A stretch of 47,140 nt of DNA from Belliella aquatica (GCF_014637795.1 NZ_BMFD01000014.1:55491-102630); one strand, 5' to 3'; shown: positions 9,161-18,887, counted from the stretch's first letter. Notes: generated by a model from the letters alone, not told the origin. Program-made: numbers and translations.

Positions 9161-9408
9161 TGAAGAACTGGTTTATAATATTATTTCTCCTAATCAGCCT
9201 CCAAGGTATGGCGCAGGAGAAAATTGCTATTACAGAAGAAGATTACAACAATTCAAAAATCGAAATGGCTGACGTCATGAGATCTGAAGGAAAAATCTAC
9301 GTTTTAGTGGGTGTGATCGGGATTGTTTTTGCAGGAATCTTGGTTTATATCATCAATACTGACAGAAAAGTTAGCAGCTTAGAAAAGTTACTCAAAGAGG
9401 AAAATTAA
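9160..9408 (+). CDS. CcmD-like small membrane protein
   Basis: An 82-residue protein with an N-terminal hydrophobic signal-like segment (ending near GMAQ) and one further membrane helix at about residues 45-67, then a short charged coil (DRKVSSLEKLLKEEN). Small proteins with one helix and a basic or coiled tail in this position act as CcmD, which stabilises CcmC-CcmE. Sequence similarity in this family is weak, so the call leans on the position between ccmC and ccmE, the overlap with ccmC, and the single late helix. The extra cleavable-looking N-terminus is longer than in proteobacterial CcmD. Confidence 0.72.
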   Translation: MKNWFIILFLLISLQGMAQEKIAITEEDYNNSKIEMADVMRSEGKIYVLVGVIGIVFAGILVYIINTDRKVSSLEKLLKEEN

Positions 9409-9469
9409 AGCAACGCTTTTTATCTAAAATTGAAGAGATAAAGAGTTCAATATATAAATTCACTGAATT

Positions 9470-9886
9470 ATGAAAAAGGGCCACATTTTAGGACTGGGAA
9501 TTATTGCTATTGCTATAGTGATAATCGTTTCGATGTTAGGAGATGCAAGTACTTATGAGAGTTTTGCAACTGCCAAAGAGATGAAAATAAAGGGAGAGGA
9601 GAAGGCAATCCACGTAGTGGGCCAACTGAAGAAGAGTGAAATGGGTGAAGTAGAAGGAATTGAAGTGAATGAAAATAAAACCTCCTTCTATTTTATGATG
9701 GTGGACAATGATGGCACAGAGCAGCGTGTATTTTACAACGAACCGATTCCAGCGGATTTTCACAGATCTGAGCAGGTCGTCGTGATCGGAGCTTACAAAT
9801 CCGACGAGATTTTTTTGGCAGACAAGATTTTGATGAAATGCCCATCCAAATACCAAGAAACGGAAGTGAGTACTGCCGGAATGTAA
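9470..9886 (+). CDS. ccmE: Heme chaperone CcmE, CxxxY variant
   Basis: CcmE carries heme covalently between CcmC and CcmF. The 138 residues start with one membrane anchor (about residues 5-24) followed by the OB-fold domain with AIHVVGQLKKSEMG and VVVIGAYKSDEIFLADKILMK. In the classical protein the heme-binding histidine lies in HxxxY just after this strand. Here the aligned motif is CPSKY, with C124 and Y128, so it is the CxxxY form known from the variant called System I*, found in archaea and some sulfate reducers. No CcmH or CcmG is in this operon, which agrees with that variant. A TAAATTTG sequence overlaps the stop and probably matters little. Confidence 0.9.
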   Translation: MKKGHILGLGIIAIAIVIIVSMLGDASTYESFATAKEMKIKGEEKAIHVVGQLKKSEMGEVEGIEVNENKTSFYFMMVDNDGTEQRVFYNEPIPADFHRSEQVVVIGAYKSDEIFLADKILMKCPSKYQETEVSTAGM

Positions 9887-9904
9887 ATTTGATTAAGATT
9901 AGAT

Positions 9905-12433
9905 ATGATAAATACCTTTGTGGGTAATTTAGGCCATTTTGCTACTATTCTTGCTTTTGTCAGCGCAGTAGTGACGGCCTTTTCCTATTATAAATATAGT
10001 GTAGCCTCTGAGCTTGAAAAGGCAAATTGGAGAAATTTCAGTAGAATACTTTTCTACATACATTCAGCAGCAAGTGTGGTAATTGCAATCTCGCTTTTCG
10101 AGATTATTTACAGCCATCGATTTGAGTATTTCTATGCATACTCGCATTCATCTATGGCTTTGCCTGTGCATTATATGATTTCGAGTTTCTGGGAAGGTCA
10201 AGAGGGTGCCTTTATCCTTTGGATTTTCTGGAATGTTGTCTTGGGCTTGGTGATTATCCATACCAACAAAACTTGGGAAGCACCTGTTATGGTTGTATTT
10301 GCTTTGGTACAGGCATTCTTGGTTTCGATGATTATGGGAGTGGTGATAGGTGATTTGAAGATCGGTAGTTCACCGTTTATTCTACTCCGCGATGCGCTTT
10401 CATCTCCTATTTTCCAGATGAATCCAGATTTCATTCCAGCAGATGGTACAGGCTTGAATCCTTTACTTCAAAACATCTGGATGGTGATCCATCCCCCAAC
10501 ATTATTCTTGGGATACGCGAGTACATTGGTGCCTTTTGCATTCTTGATGGCTGGTCTAGCCACCAAAAAATATTCAGAATGGATTCGTCCAGCCTTACCT
10601 TGGGCAATATTCTCAGCAATGATTTTGGGAATGGGGATAATCATGGGCGCTTACTGGGCTTATGTAACTTTGAATTTTGGTGGTTATTGGAATTGGGATC
10701 CAGTAGAAAATGCGGTTTATGTGCCTTGGCTAATCATGGTAGCTGGTATCCACACCATGATCACCTTTAAGAAAAGCAGCACGGCCTTAAAAACATCTAT
10801 TGTTTTGGTGATTGCTTCTTTTATCTTGGTTCTTTATGCGACTTTCCTTGTCCGCAGTGGTGTTTTGGGAGACTCTTCTGTTCACTCCTTTACTGATTTG
10901 GGACTTTCAGGTCAGCTGTTGATATATATGTTATTTTTCTTGGCAGCTGCTATCTTTTTATCATTCAGAGCATGGAAGCATATTCCAACTTCAGAGAAAG
11001 AAGCTTCAGTTTATTCAAGAGAATTTTGGATTTTCATTGGCGCGACTACTTTGGGTCTGATGGCATTTCAAGTAATATTGCCAACATCGATTCCTGTATG
11101 GAATGCCTTGGTAGAAAGCTTCGGTGGGATTTCAAATATGGCACCACCTGCAGATCAAGTTGGTTTTTATACAAAATTTCAATTGTGGTTTGCAGTTGTT
11201 TTGGCCCTACTAACAGCCGTTGGGCAGTTTTTCTGGTGGAATAAGATAGATGGCAAAACGCTCAAAGAAACCTTGGTGACGCCTTACATTATCTCTGTTT
11301 TGATCTCCGCTGTAATAATTGTCTGGGGGAAAGTGTATGATGTCAGTTATATTATTGTTGTTCTTGCTGGTTCCTTTACCATAGTAGCAAACGCGACGAT
11401 TTTAGCCAAACTACTTAAGAAGTCCACTTTCAAACTTGCTGGTGGTTCCTTGGCACATATCGGCTTAGGGATGATTCTGATTGGTGTGATGTTTTCATCC
11501 GGTTATTCTGAAGTGATTTCTTACAACCTATCTGGATTGACTTACAGCAATAGCTTTGAGGATGAAATCAATAAAGAGCATGTCTTACTTTGGATCAATA
11601 AACCAACACAAATCAAAGATTATACAGCCATCTACCGAGGAAGACAGAAAAAAGTAGTCGGTGTGCCAGGTCTAGTGGATGCGAAGTTGTTGAAAAAAGC
11701 CGAGGGTGTCAATCAGGCTATAGTTTTGGAGGATATTGTTATTGATGGGAAAACTTACCATAGAGAAGGTGAATTTGTACAAATCGTCTTAGAAGAAAAT
11801 GATTATTACAAAATTGATTACTATAAAGAGGATCAATTTGCATTTTCCTTGAGTCCGATGGCGCAGTATAATACCACTATGGGCTTGATTTCCTCACCAG
11901 ATTCTAGAAGATTCCTGAATAAGGATTTATATACATTTGTTTCTGTAGTGAATGATTTTGATGATCCAGAATGGAGAGAAGATGAGGTGTTTGAAGTAGC
12001 GCCAGGTGAAACCTTCTACGTCTCTGATATGGTAACTAAATTCGAAAGTGCGGATGTTGTCAAAGAACTTGATGGCATGCAACTTATGGATGGAGATGTA
12101 GCAGTGAAAGCGAAGCTTATTGTGCAGGATTATGATGTAGAAAAAGTTCTTGAGCCAATCTTTATCATCAGAAATAATCAGGTAGGTAGAGTGCCTGTAA
12201 TCGAAAATGAGTTGGGTGTAAAAGTTGAATTGACCAATATTGTCCCAGAAGAGAATAAATTTATCTTCACGGTCAATAGAAATCAAAAAGACTATGTGGT
12301 CTTGAAGGCGATCGTGAAACCGCAGATCAATATTTTGTGGGCAGGAACAATCATCATGTTGATTGGATTCTGTGTAGCCATCTACAGGAGATACGATGAA
12401 TTTTCGAAAATGAGAGATAAAGGTCTGGAGTAA
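9905..12433 (+). CDS. ccmF: Cytochrome c heme lyase subunit CcmF (CcsA/CcmF family)
   Basis: CcmF is the large membrane subunit that takes heme from CcmE and attaches it to apocytochrome c. The 842 residues hold about a dozen or more membrane helices. The WWD heme domain reads FGGYWNWDPVENAVYVPWL near residues 256-274. Other family marks are HSSMALPVHYMISSFWEGQEGAF and WMVIHPPTLFLGYAS, each with a conserved histidine. A large periplasmic region (about residues 540-800) precedes the last helix. It is longer than E. coli CcmF (about 650), as usual in Bacteroidota. It starts 18 bases after ccmE and closes the operon. CcmH is absent nearby. Confidence 0.95.
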   Translation: MINTFVGNLGHFATILAFVSAVVTAFSYYKYSVASELEKANWRNFSRILFYIHSAASVVIAISLFEIIYSHRFEYFYAYSHSSMALPVHYMISSFWEGQEGAFILWIFWNVVLGLVIIHTNKTWEAPVMVVFALVQAFLVSMIMGVVIGDLKIGSSPFILLRDALSSPIFQMNPDFIPADGTGLNPLLQNIWMVIHPPTLFLGYASTLVPFAFLMAGLATKKYSEWIRPALPWAIFSAMILGMGIIMGAYWAYVTLNFGGYWNWDPVENAVYVPWLIMVAGIHTMITFKKSSTALKTSIVLVIASFILVLYATFLVRSGVLGDSSVHSFTDLGLSGQLLIYMLFFLAAAIFLSFRAWKHIPTSEKEASVYSREFWIFIGATTLGLMAFQVILPTSIPVWNALVESFGGISNMAPPADQVGFYTKFQLWFAVVLALLTAVGQFFWWNKIDGKTLKETLVTPYIISVLISAVIIVWGKVYDVSYIIVVLAGSFTIVANATILAKLLKKSTFKLAGGSLAHIGLGMILIGVMFSSGYSEVISYNLSGLTYSNSFEDEINKEHVLLWINKPTQIKDYTAIYRGRQKKVVGVPGLVDAKLLKKAEGVNQAIVLEDIVIDGKTYHREGEFVQIVLEENDYYKIDYYKEDQFAFSLSPMAQYNTTMGLISSPDSRRFLNKDLYTFVSVVNDFDDPEWREDEVFEVAPGETFYVSDMVTKFESADVVKELDGMQLMDGDVAVKAKLIVQDYDVEKVLEPIFIIRNNQVGRVPVIENELGVKVELTNIVPEENKFIFTVNRNQKDYVVLKAIVKPQINILWAGTIIMLIGFCVAIYRRYDEFSKMRDKGLE

Positions 12434-12475
12434 TCTGGTAAATAGAATATTTCTACAGTACTTCAATTATCAAAC

Positions 12476-13474
12476 ATGAAAAAAACCTTCCAGTGTATTG
12501 ACGCCCATACTTGTGGTAATCCAGTCAGAGTCGTAGCTGGCGGAGTTCCTTTTCTAAAAGGGAATAATATGCTTGAAAAGCGTCAATATTTTTTAGATCA
12601 CTTGGACTGGATAAGAACTGGGCTAATGTTTGAACCAAGGGGTCATGATATGATGTCTGGTTCTATGCTTTTTCCTCCCCATGACCCTGAAAATGATTTT
12701 GCGGTACTTTTTATAGAAACCTCAGGTTGTCTTCCTATGTGTGGGCACGGAACTATCGGGACGATTACTATAGCGATTGAGGAAGGATTGATTCAGCCTA
12801 AAAACCCTGGTTTTCTAAGAATGGAAGCTCCAGCAGGGTTGGTTTTGGTGGAGTACAAGCAAGAAGGAAAGAAAGTCACTTCTGTCAAGTTGACGAATGT
12901 CAAGAGTTTTTTGGCAGCTGAAGGCTTGGAGATTGAAAGTGATGATCTGGGAAAACTTATCGTGGATGTAGCTTATGGAGGCAATTTTTATTGTATTGTA
13001 GATCCACAGGAAAACTTCCTAGGTTTGGAACATTACAAAGCCGAGCAGTTGATCTCTATGGCTCGAAATCTTCGCCAAAAGATGAATGAAAAATATAAAT
13101 TCATCCACCCTGAGCATCCACAGATAAAAGGACTCTCTCATGTGCTTTGGACTGGAAAAACCTTAGAAGAATCTAGTACAGCTAGAAATGCTGTTTTTTA
13201 TGGAGAAAAAGCCATCGATAGATCACCTTGTGGCACCGGAACCTCCGCACGAATGGCTCAATGGTATGCAAAAGGATGGCTGAAGCCTGGTGATGAATTT
13301 ATCCACGAGAGTTTTATTGGGTCAAAGTTTACGGGAAGGATAGAAGAAGTCACGGAGATCGCAGGAAAGCCGGCGATCATTCCAAGCATCGAAGGCTGGG
13401 CAAAAGTCTATGGCTACAACACGATTATTCTTGATGACGATGATCCTTATGTGCATGGATTTCAAGTGATATAG
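12476..13474 (+). CDS. Proline racemase family: probable 4-hydroxyproline 2-epimerase
   Basis: Members interconvert L- and D-prolines using two cysteines as acid and base. Both are present: C89 in PMCGHGTIG and C252 in DRSPCGTGTSARMA. The conserved DAHTCGNPVRVV start is also seen, and the 332 residues fit the family. The Cys-Cys pair excludes the trans-3-hydroxyproline dehydratase branch, which has a Thr at the second position. The FAD-dependent oxidoreductase 364 bases downstream would oxidise the D-hydroxyproline formed, so trans-4-hydroxy-L-proline is the likeliest substrate. Proline itself remains possible. The gene starts 42 bases after ccmF, probably without a functional link to it. Confidence 0.88.
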   Translation: MKKTFQCIDAHTCGNPVRVVAGGVPFLKGNNMLEKRQYFLDHLDWIRTGLMFEPRGHDMMSGSMLFPPHDPENDFAVLFIETSGCLPMCGHGTIGTITIAIEEGLIQPKNPGFLRMEAPAGLVLVEYKQEGKKVTSVKLTNVKSFLAAEGLEIESDDLGKLIVDVAYGGNFYCIVDPQENFLGLEHYKAEQLISMARNLRQKMNEKYKFIHPEHPQIKGLSHVLWTGKTLEESSTARNAVFYGEKAIDRSPCGTGTSARMAQWYAKGWLKPGDEFIHESFIGSKFTGRIEEVTEIAGKPAIIPSIEGWAKVYGYNTIILDDDDPYVHGFQVI

Positions 13475-13479
13475 AGAAT

Positions 13480-13562
13480 GGAACGCGGAAGACGCTGATT
13501 TGGCGGATGAACACGGATTTTTGATCTGCGACTATCTGCTCAATCCGTGTCATCAGTGTTCC
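13480..13562. repeat. Imperfect palindromic intergenic repeat
   Basis: The first arm begins GGAACGCGGAAGACGCTGAT and the complement of the far end begins GGAACACTGATGACACGGAT, so the arms match with scattered mismatches over about 30 bp each. Words CGGAT, AACACGGAT and ATCTGCG recur. It begins five bases past the epimerase stop codon. Similar ATCTGCG/AATCCGCG words occur at 34385-34405 before cysN, suggesting a dispersed family. Confidence 0.65.
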
Positions 13563-13806
13563 ATCTTAAGAAAGGATTATTTTTCTAACAGGTAAATTAT
13601 CCGATATTTTTACCATTAGTAAGAATACCCACCTGAAAATCATCAAGAGTTTATGATCAATTCTTAAACTTTATCAAACCAAATATCACCCTTCAATAAT
13701 TTTTACCGACTCTATTTTTCCAAAAAGCATTATCTTTCTTGATGAAAAGAATTTTAGAACAAAGAGCCAAAATCCTTAACTTTCTTTAAATGAAATCCAT
13801 GTCTTG

Positions 13807-13831
13807 GTACATGGTACATTATACATTGTAC
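13807..13831 (+). repeat. GTAC heptad array (7-bp period)
   Basis: GTAC, GTAC, ATAC and GTAC begin at 13807, 13814, 13821 and 13828, an exact 7-bp step. The array ends seven bases before the ATG of the FAD oxidoreductase. A second array of the same word, length and period lies at 35729-35753. Confidence 0.8.
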
Positions 13832-13838
13832 AAAAAAT

Positions 13839-15083
13839 ATGAAACCAACCATCATCATCGGCGGAGGCATTATTGGGCTTTTTACAGCTTACTTTTTGGT
13901 AGAAGAAGGAGTGGAGGTAGTCATTGTGGACAAAGGTGACATGCAGGTAACTACTTCTACGGGAAATGCCGGGATGATCGTGCCGAGTCATATTATTCCT
14001 TTGGCTGCTCCAGGCATGATTTCTAAGGGAATCAGCTGGATGTTTTCTTCCAAAAGTCCTTTTTACATTCATCCACGATTGGATAGAAAACTGTTGGAGT
14101 GGTCTTGGTTGTTCTATCGTGCTGCCAATCCGCAACATGTGGAGAAAAGTATTCCTTTTTTGAAAAATATCAGCTTGCTGAGCAAATCACTTTATCAAGA
14201 ATTCAAAACAAAACATACCGATGCAGAGCTGGGTTTAGTCGAAAAGGGATTGATGATGCTTTATCAAACTCCTGAAGTGGAAAAAGAGGAAATTGAATTT
14301 GCGCACTTGGCTAGAAAGCATGGCTTGGAAGCTGAAATTCTTACCCCAAATGACATTGCAAACCTAGAACCCAATCTGGAAGTAAAAGCGCGTGGAGCAG
14401 TATTGTTTCCGGGTGATGCGCATTTGTCTCCTTCTGCTTTGTACAATTATCTAAAGACTTATCTCAAATCGAAGGGTGTTACTTTCAAATCTAGCTTGTC
14501 GGTTTTGGGTTTTGAGAAAAAAGGAGCAAAAGTAAACACAGTCATTACTCATGAAGGGGCAATAGAGGGTGATCAATTTATCCTTTGTGGAGGAGCTTGG
14601 TCAGGTGAGTTGGCCAAAATGTTGGGATTCAAACTGCCCATGATGGGAGGAAAAGGTTATAGTTTTGTTCAGGAAAATCAACCTGAAATCCATCAAGCTT
14701 CTATCTTAACTGAGATGAAAGTTGCTGTAAGTCCATATGGAAATCAAGTCCGCTTCGGTGGAACGATGGAAATCGCCGGTACGAATGAAAATATCAATAT
14801 CAACAGAGTAAAAGGAATCTTTGAATCGATCAACCGATTTTATCCTGATTTTCAAGCCAAATTCCCAAGTCAAGAAGAGATCTGGAAAGGTTTGAGACCT
14901 TGTTCCCCTGATGGCTTACCTTATATCGGACAGGCTCCTGGATTGGAAAATGTATTAGTAGGTTCAGGTCATGGAATGATGGGAATCAGCATGGCTCCCG
15001 GTACTGGCAAGCTCCTATGCCAAATCCACCAAAAAGAAGTCACAGGGATTCTGATTGATGGATTTGGAGTGGGGAGGTATTAG
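13839..15083 (+). CDS. FAD-dependent D-amino acid oxidase/dehydrogenase (DAO family)
   Basis: A 414-residue flavoprotein of the DadA/DAO group, which oxidises D-amino acids to imino acids. The N-terminus is a dinucleotide-binding fold, IIIGGGIIGLFTAYFLVEEG, with GxGxxG, ending in the acidic VDKG strand. STGNAGMIVPSHI follows, typical of DadA-like enzymes, and the C-terminus has the second flavin contact GSGHGMMGISMAPGTGKLL. With the epimerase upstream it probably oxidises cis-4-hydroxy-D-proline to the pyrroline carboxylate. The later enzymes of that pathway are not in the window. No signal peptide is visible. The ATG at 13839 is the only start that keeps the whole Rossmann strand. Confidence 0.88.
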   Translation: MKPTIIIGGGIIGLFTAYFLVEEGVEVVIVDKGDMQVTTSTGNAGMIVPSHIIPLAAPGMISKGISWMFSSKSPFYIHPRLDRKLLEWSWLFYRAANPQHVEKSIPFLKNISLLSKSLYQEFKTKHTDAELGLVEKGLMMLYQTPEVEKEEIEFAHLARKHGLEAEILTPNDIANLEPNLEVKARGAVLFPGDAHLSPSALYNYLKTYLKSKGVTFKSSLSVLGFEKKGAKVNTVITHEGAIEGDQFILCGGAWSGELAKMLGFKLPMMGGKGYSFVQENQPEIHQASILTEMKVAVSPYGNQVRFGGTMEIAGTNENININRVKGIFESINRFYPDFQAKFPSQEEIWKGLRPCSPDGLPYIGQAPGLENVLVGSGHGMMGISMAPGTGKLLCQIHQKEVTGILIDGFGVGRY

Positions 15084-15393
15084 TCAGATAATTAAATAAA
15101 TCTTGCCCAATTCCTCAAAGATGCTTCTCTGAGCTTGATGCTTTCCTTTTTTTGCTTGTTTGACGAGTTCGAAGTGGATCAAAATTTACAATCTTATTTG
15201 CTTAGAATAGAATAAATGTAATGAAACAGAGAATGGTTGTCTGAAGAAAACTAAAAATTGTATAAAAGAGTAAAAATTAACTATAAAATAGTGAGCAATT
15301 CAAAAAAAGCCTCAAGGAATCTCCCTGAGGCTTTTATCAATCAACATTCTAATCAATCTGGATTATTTAAGATTTCAATCTTTATCTAATCCA
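15084..15393. other. Convergent spacer between the FAD oxidoreductase and clpB
   Basis: No gene is visible. The only clear element is the bidirectional hairpin at 15302-15335. The left part contains a GC-richer stretch (15090-15180) with no open frame that I can support. Confidence 0.55.
15302..15335 (-). terminator. Terminator of clpB (also usable from the + strand)
   Basis: AAAAGCCTCA (15305-15314) pairs with TGAGGCTTTT (15326-15335) around an 11-base loop. On the minus strand the stem runs into seven T, making it a good end for clpB. On the + strand it would serve the FAD oxidoreductase less strongly. Confidence 0.8.
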
Positions 15394-18006
15394 TTAAACC
15401 ACCACACTATCTATATTTTTGAAATACACTTGTTTTTCAGCATCCAAGTCAACTAAGACTGCTGAGTCATTTTTGATATATCCCGATAAAATCTGTTTGG
15501 AAAGCTCGTTTAGAATCAAGCGCTGCATGGTTCGCTTCAACGGTCTTGCACCAAATTGAGGATCGAAACCGACTTCTCCCAAATAATCCAAAACCTCTGG
15601 CGTGGCATCGATTTCAATATTTGCCTCTTCTAGTCTTTTTTGGATTTCTCTCCATTGAATATCGACAATTTTTCTAATGACACCTCGATTCAGTGGTTCA
15701 AACATAATCGTTTCATCAATTCTATTCAGGAATTCCGGTCTTACAGATTTCTTCAAAAGGTCATAAACTTCATCCTTGGTTTTCTCTAAAATTTCTTCCT
15801 TGTTCCATTCTTCTATTTCAGCAAATCTTTCTTGAATTAGCGTAGAGCCAATATTCGTTGTCAAGATTATAATCGTATTCTTGAAATTAGCGATTCTACC
15901 TTTGTTATCTGTCAAGCGACCATCATCCAATACTTGAAGTAAGATGTTGAAAACATCTGGATGAGCTTTTTCAATCTCGTCAAGTAAGACAACAGAATAT
16001 GGTTTTCTTCTCACTGCTTCTGTGAGTTGTCCGCCTTCATCATATCCAACGTATCCTGGAGGTGCTCCTACCAGTCTGGAAACTGCATGTCTCTCCTGAT
16101 ATTCTGACATGTCAATTCTTACCATGGCATTGTCGTCATTGAAGAGATATTCAGCGAGAGCTTTTGCCAATTCTGTTTTTCCAACCCCTGTTGTTCCCAT
16201 GAAAATAAAGGAGCCAATAGGCCGCTTTGGATCTTGAAGACCAGCTCGACTTCTCCTCACAGCATCTGAAAGTGCTACGATTGCTTCTCGCTGTCCTGCT
16301 ACTCTCCTTCCTAATTCATCTTCGAGATGAAGGAGTTTTTCTCTTTCACTTTGAATCATTTTGCTCAGAGGAATTCCAGTCCATTTGGAAACAACTGCGG
16401 CAATATCTTCATGATCGACTTCTTCCTTGAGTAGTGGAGAACCTTGTTGCATTTCTTCCAATTGATCTTTGAAAGATTCCAGTTTCTTTTCCGAATCTAC
16501 GATCTTGCCGTACCTGATTTCTGCCACTTTCCCAAAATCTCCTGCCCGTTCGGCTTGTTCAGCTTCTAGTTTGAGCTTATCGATATTTTCTTTCTCTCTT
16601 CTGATACCGGTGATGACAGCTTTTTCGCTTTCCCATTTGGCTTTGACACTTTGTCTTTTTTCAGAAAGATCAGCTATTTCCTTGCTAAGGACTGTTTCTT
16701 TGTCTTTGTTATTTTCTCTTCTGATCGCTTCTCGCTCGATCTCTAGCTGCATGATTCTCCTGTTGAGTTCATCCAACTCCTGCGGAAGCGAATCGATTTC
16801 CATTCTCAATTTCGCTGCTGCTTCATCCATCAAATCAATGGCTTTGTCAGGTAGAAATCGATCCGAAATATATCTTTGAGAAAGTTCTACGGCTGAAATT
16901 ACCGCATCATCTTTGATGCGCACACCATGGTGAAGCTCGTATTTGTCTTTGATTCCTCTTAGAATGGAAATCGCATCAGCTGCATCGGGTTCGTCTACGA
17001 TTACGGATTGGAATCGTCTTTCGAGCGCTTTGTCTTTTTCGATGTATTTCTGATACTCTTTCAGCGTAGTCGCTCCGATAGCATGCAGTTCACCACGAGC
17101 CAAAGCCGGCTTGAGTAAATTGGCTGCATCCATGGCACCTTCTCCACCTCCTCCAGCACCAATTAGCGTGTGGATTTCATCGATGAAAAGAATGATTTGT
17201 CCATCTGAATCAGTAACCTCTTTGATGACTGCTTTGAGTCTTTCTTCAAATTCCCCTTTGTATTTGGCTCCAGCTACGAGTAAACCCATATCCAAAGAAA
17301 TCAAAGTTTTGGTTTTGAGATTTTCTGGAACATCTCCGCTGACGATTCGCTGAGCAAGTCCTTCCACGATAGCTGTTTTTCCCACACCAGGCTCTCCGAG
17401 TAAGATCGGGTTGTTCTTGGTCCTTCTTGCCAAAATCTGCAATACCCTTCTGATCTCTTCATCACGGCCAATGACAGGGTCTATTTTTCCCTTTTTGGCC
17501 AGTTCGTTCAAGTTTTTGGAGTATTTCTCCAATGCCCTGTATTTAGATTCTGCGTTTTGATCTGTCACTTTGTTTCCTTGTCTAAGTTCTTTGATTGCTT
17601 CGATCAGGGTTTTTTCAGTCAGACCTTGATCTTTTAATAGTTGTGCTGTTTTATCATTTCCATTTAAGATAGCGAGTAGCAAATGCTCAATTGCTACAAA
17701 TTCGTCACCGAAGGTTTTCAGATAGTCTTTTGCTTTGGTAAGCACTTGATTGGCTGAATTGGATAGATAAGGCTGTTGACCGCTTACTTTAGCGAAGCTT
17801 TTGATGATTTCCTCTATTTTTTGGGCGATCAAGGCTTTATTGACTGACAATTTTTTGAAGATAAAGTCAGTCACATTTTCATCTTCTGAAAAGATCCCCT
17901 TCAAAATATGTGCAGGCTCGATGACTTGCTGTTGCTCAGCCATTGTCAATTCCGCTGCCTTTTGAATAGCTTCTTGAGATTTGATAGTGAATTGTTTGAA
18001 ATCCAT
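15394..18006 (-). CDS. clpB: ATP-dependent disaggregase ClpB
   Basis: ClpB is the Hsp100 hexamer that works with DnaK to pull proteins out of aggregates. From ATG 18006 it is 870 residues and begins [17 protein letters not shown], the normal Clp N-domain start; a longer frame to 18048 adds 14 residues without family support. Order of domains: Clp N repeat domain, AAA+ 1 with Walker A GEPGVGKT near residue 205, the long coiled-coil M domain (about 400-530) that separates ClpB from ClpA/ClpC, AAA+ 2 with Walker [10 protein letters not shown] near 603 and Walker [12 protein letters not shown], and the D2-small domain. No ClpP-binding loop is expected. Stand-alone gene. Confidence 0.97.
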   Translation of the reverse strand: MDFKQFTIKSQEAIQKAAELTMAEQQQVIEPAHILKGIFSEDENVTDFIFKKLSVNKALIAQKIEEIIKSFAKVSGQQPYLSNSANQVLTKAKDYLKTFGDEFVAIEHLLLAILNGNDKTAQLLKDQGLTEKTLIEAIKELRQGNKVTDQNAESKYRALEKYSKNLNELAKKGKIDPVIGRDEEIRRVLQILARRTKNNPILLGEPGVGKTAIVEGLAQRIVSGDVPENLKTKTLISLDMGLLVAGAKYKGEFEERLKAVIKEVTDSDGQIILFIDEIHTLIGAGGGGEGAMDAANLLKPALARGELHAIGATTLKEYQKYIEKDKALERRFQSVIVDEPDAADAISILRGIKDKYELHHGVRIKDDAVISAVELSQRYISDRFLPDKAIDLMDEAAAKLRMEIDSLPQELDELNRRIMQLEIEREAIRRENNKDKETVLSKEIADLSEKRQSVKAKWESEKAVITGIRREKENIDKLKLEAEQAERAGDFGKVAEIRYGKIVDSEKKLESFKDQLEEMQQGSPLLKEEVDHEDIAAVVSKWTGIPLSKMIQSEREKLLHLEDELGRRVAGQREAIVALSDAVRRSRAGLQDPKRPIGSFIFMGTTGVGKTELAKALAEYLFNDDNAMVRIDMSEYQERHAVSRLVGAPPGYVGYDEGGQLTEAVRRKPYSVVLLDEIEKAHPDVFNILLQVLDDGRLTDNKGRIANFKNTIIILTTNIGSTLIQERFAEIEEWNKEEILEKTKDEVYDLLKKSVRPEFLNRIDETIMFEPLNRGVIRKIVDIQWREIQKRLEEANIEIDATPEVLDYLGEVGFDPQFGARPLKRTMQRLILNELSKQILSGYIKNDSAVLVDLDAEKQVYFKNIDSVVV

Positions 18007-18236
18007 TTTATTGATAGTTTTTCTGTTGCTATGGTTATTTGAAATCATCTCATCAAATGATCAACCAGAGCAATTTTTCGGAAAAAATGTCCGAAAACCA
18101 CCTTTAATAAGCTATAAATCAAGACGTTTTGACAGAAAACGAAATATTGTCTATGACTTAACTACTTGAAAAAAACTAAATCACTGACCTTATGTACAGT
18201 TCAAATAAAAAGATTAAAATCAGACTTTTTAAAAAT

Positions 18237-18263
18237 AAAAAAGCCCACTTTCGTGAGCTTTTG
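18237..18263 (-). terminator. Probable terminator of the coiled-coil protein gene
   Basis: AAAAGCCCAC and GTGAGCTTTT form a stem with one mismatch and a four-base TTTC loop. On the minus strand it is followed by T-rich sequence. It lies directly after the stop codon at 18269. Confidence 0.6.
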
Positions 18264-18268
18264 AAAAT

Positions 18269-18727
18269 TTAATTTTCCTTTGCTTTATACCTTTCTAAAT
18301 CCCTTTCAAATCTTGAAATTTCAGAATTGGCCTTTTCTACATTGATTTCAAGTTGTTTTAGCTTGAGCTCCATTTTGGCAATTTTTTCATTTGTTGTTCC
18401 CTTTTGGATAGCTTTTTCAATTTTGAGGTTTTGCTCTGCAAATTTGATTTCAGCTTTCTGTCTTTTTGTTAAGGCTTTATCGTAGCTTTTCTGTGCTTTT
18501 TCTAAGCTTTTAATTCTTTTTGCCTCTGCTTTTTCAGCAGCCTGAATTCTTTTCAGTTCTGCTTGTTGGGCTTTCATCTCTCTTTTTTCATCTTTTTCAG
18601 CCTGTTTAGCTTCTTTCATTTCTTGCTTGGCTTGTTGCTTTTCAGCTTTTTCGCTTTGTGCTAAGCCTTGAAAATTGATTAGAATGCCGAATAAAAATAT
18701 TCCGATTATTATTTTTAAGTTTTTCAT
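18269..18727 (-). CDS. Secreted lysine/glutamate-rich coiled-coil protein
   Basis: From ATG 18727 the product is 152 residues: a signal peptide (MKNLKIIIGIFLFGILINFQGLAQ, residues 1-24 with an LAQ-S cleavage site) followed entirely by charged alpha-helical coiled coil rich in KQxxK, AEK and KA words. It should be exported to the periplasm or anchored to the cell surface by its partners. A longer frame from 18778 would bury the signal peptide, so the internal ATG is preferred. No enzyme motif is seen and I cannot assign a function; low complexity makes homology unreliable. Neighbours do not help: clpB lies downstream on the same strand, and the hybrid kinase is divergent. Confidence 0.75.
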   Translation of the reverse strand: MKNLKIIIGIFLFGILINFQGLAQSEKAEKQQAKQEMKEAKQAEKDEKREMKAQQAELKRIQAAEKAEAKRIKSLEKAQKSYDKALTKRQKAEIKFAEQNLKIEKAIQKGTTNEKIAKMELKLKQLEINVEKANSEISRFERDLERYKAKEN

Positions 18728-18887
18728 ATTGTTAAGATTTATTTGAATAAGATCGATTTTGCAAAATTGATGCCTCAAAGTAATGAAAAGTAAACAATTT
18801 GGGTGAATTATATTACTAATTTGAGACTATTTTTTACTTCTAAGTTAGAATTTTTGTATTTTACCGCAAGATTTTTAAAATAAGGAA

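Larger units (their letters stand above)
13475..13838. other. Repeat-bearing gap between the epimerase and the FAD oxidoreductase
   Basis: No gene is visible in these 364 bases. The left part holds a long imperfect inverted repeat (13480-13562), the right end a GTAC heptad array (13807-13831). The remainder is AT-rich and may hold a promoter, although no clear TAnnTTTG box stands out. Confidence 0.6.

Noticed and set aside
9884-9891. TAAATTTG as a promoter for ccmF
   Set aside because: It overlaps the ccmE stop and the genes are 18 bases apart, so one operon is the simpler reading.
18075-18097. TTTTCGGA/TCCGAAAA inverted repeat upstream of clpB as a heat-shock operator
   Set aside because: It does not match CIRCE or any operator I know, and an 8-bp repeat with A/T flanks is weak evidence.
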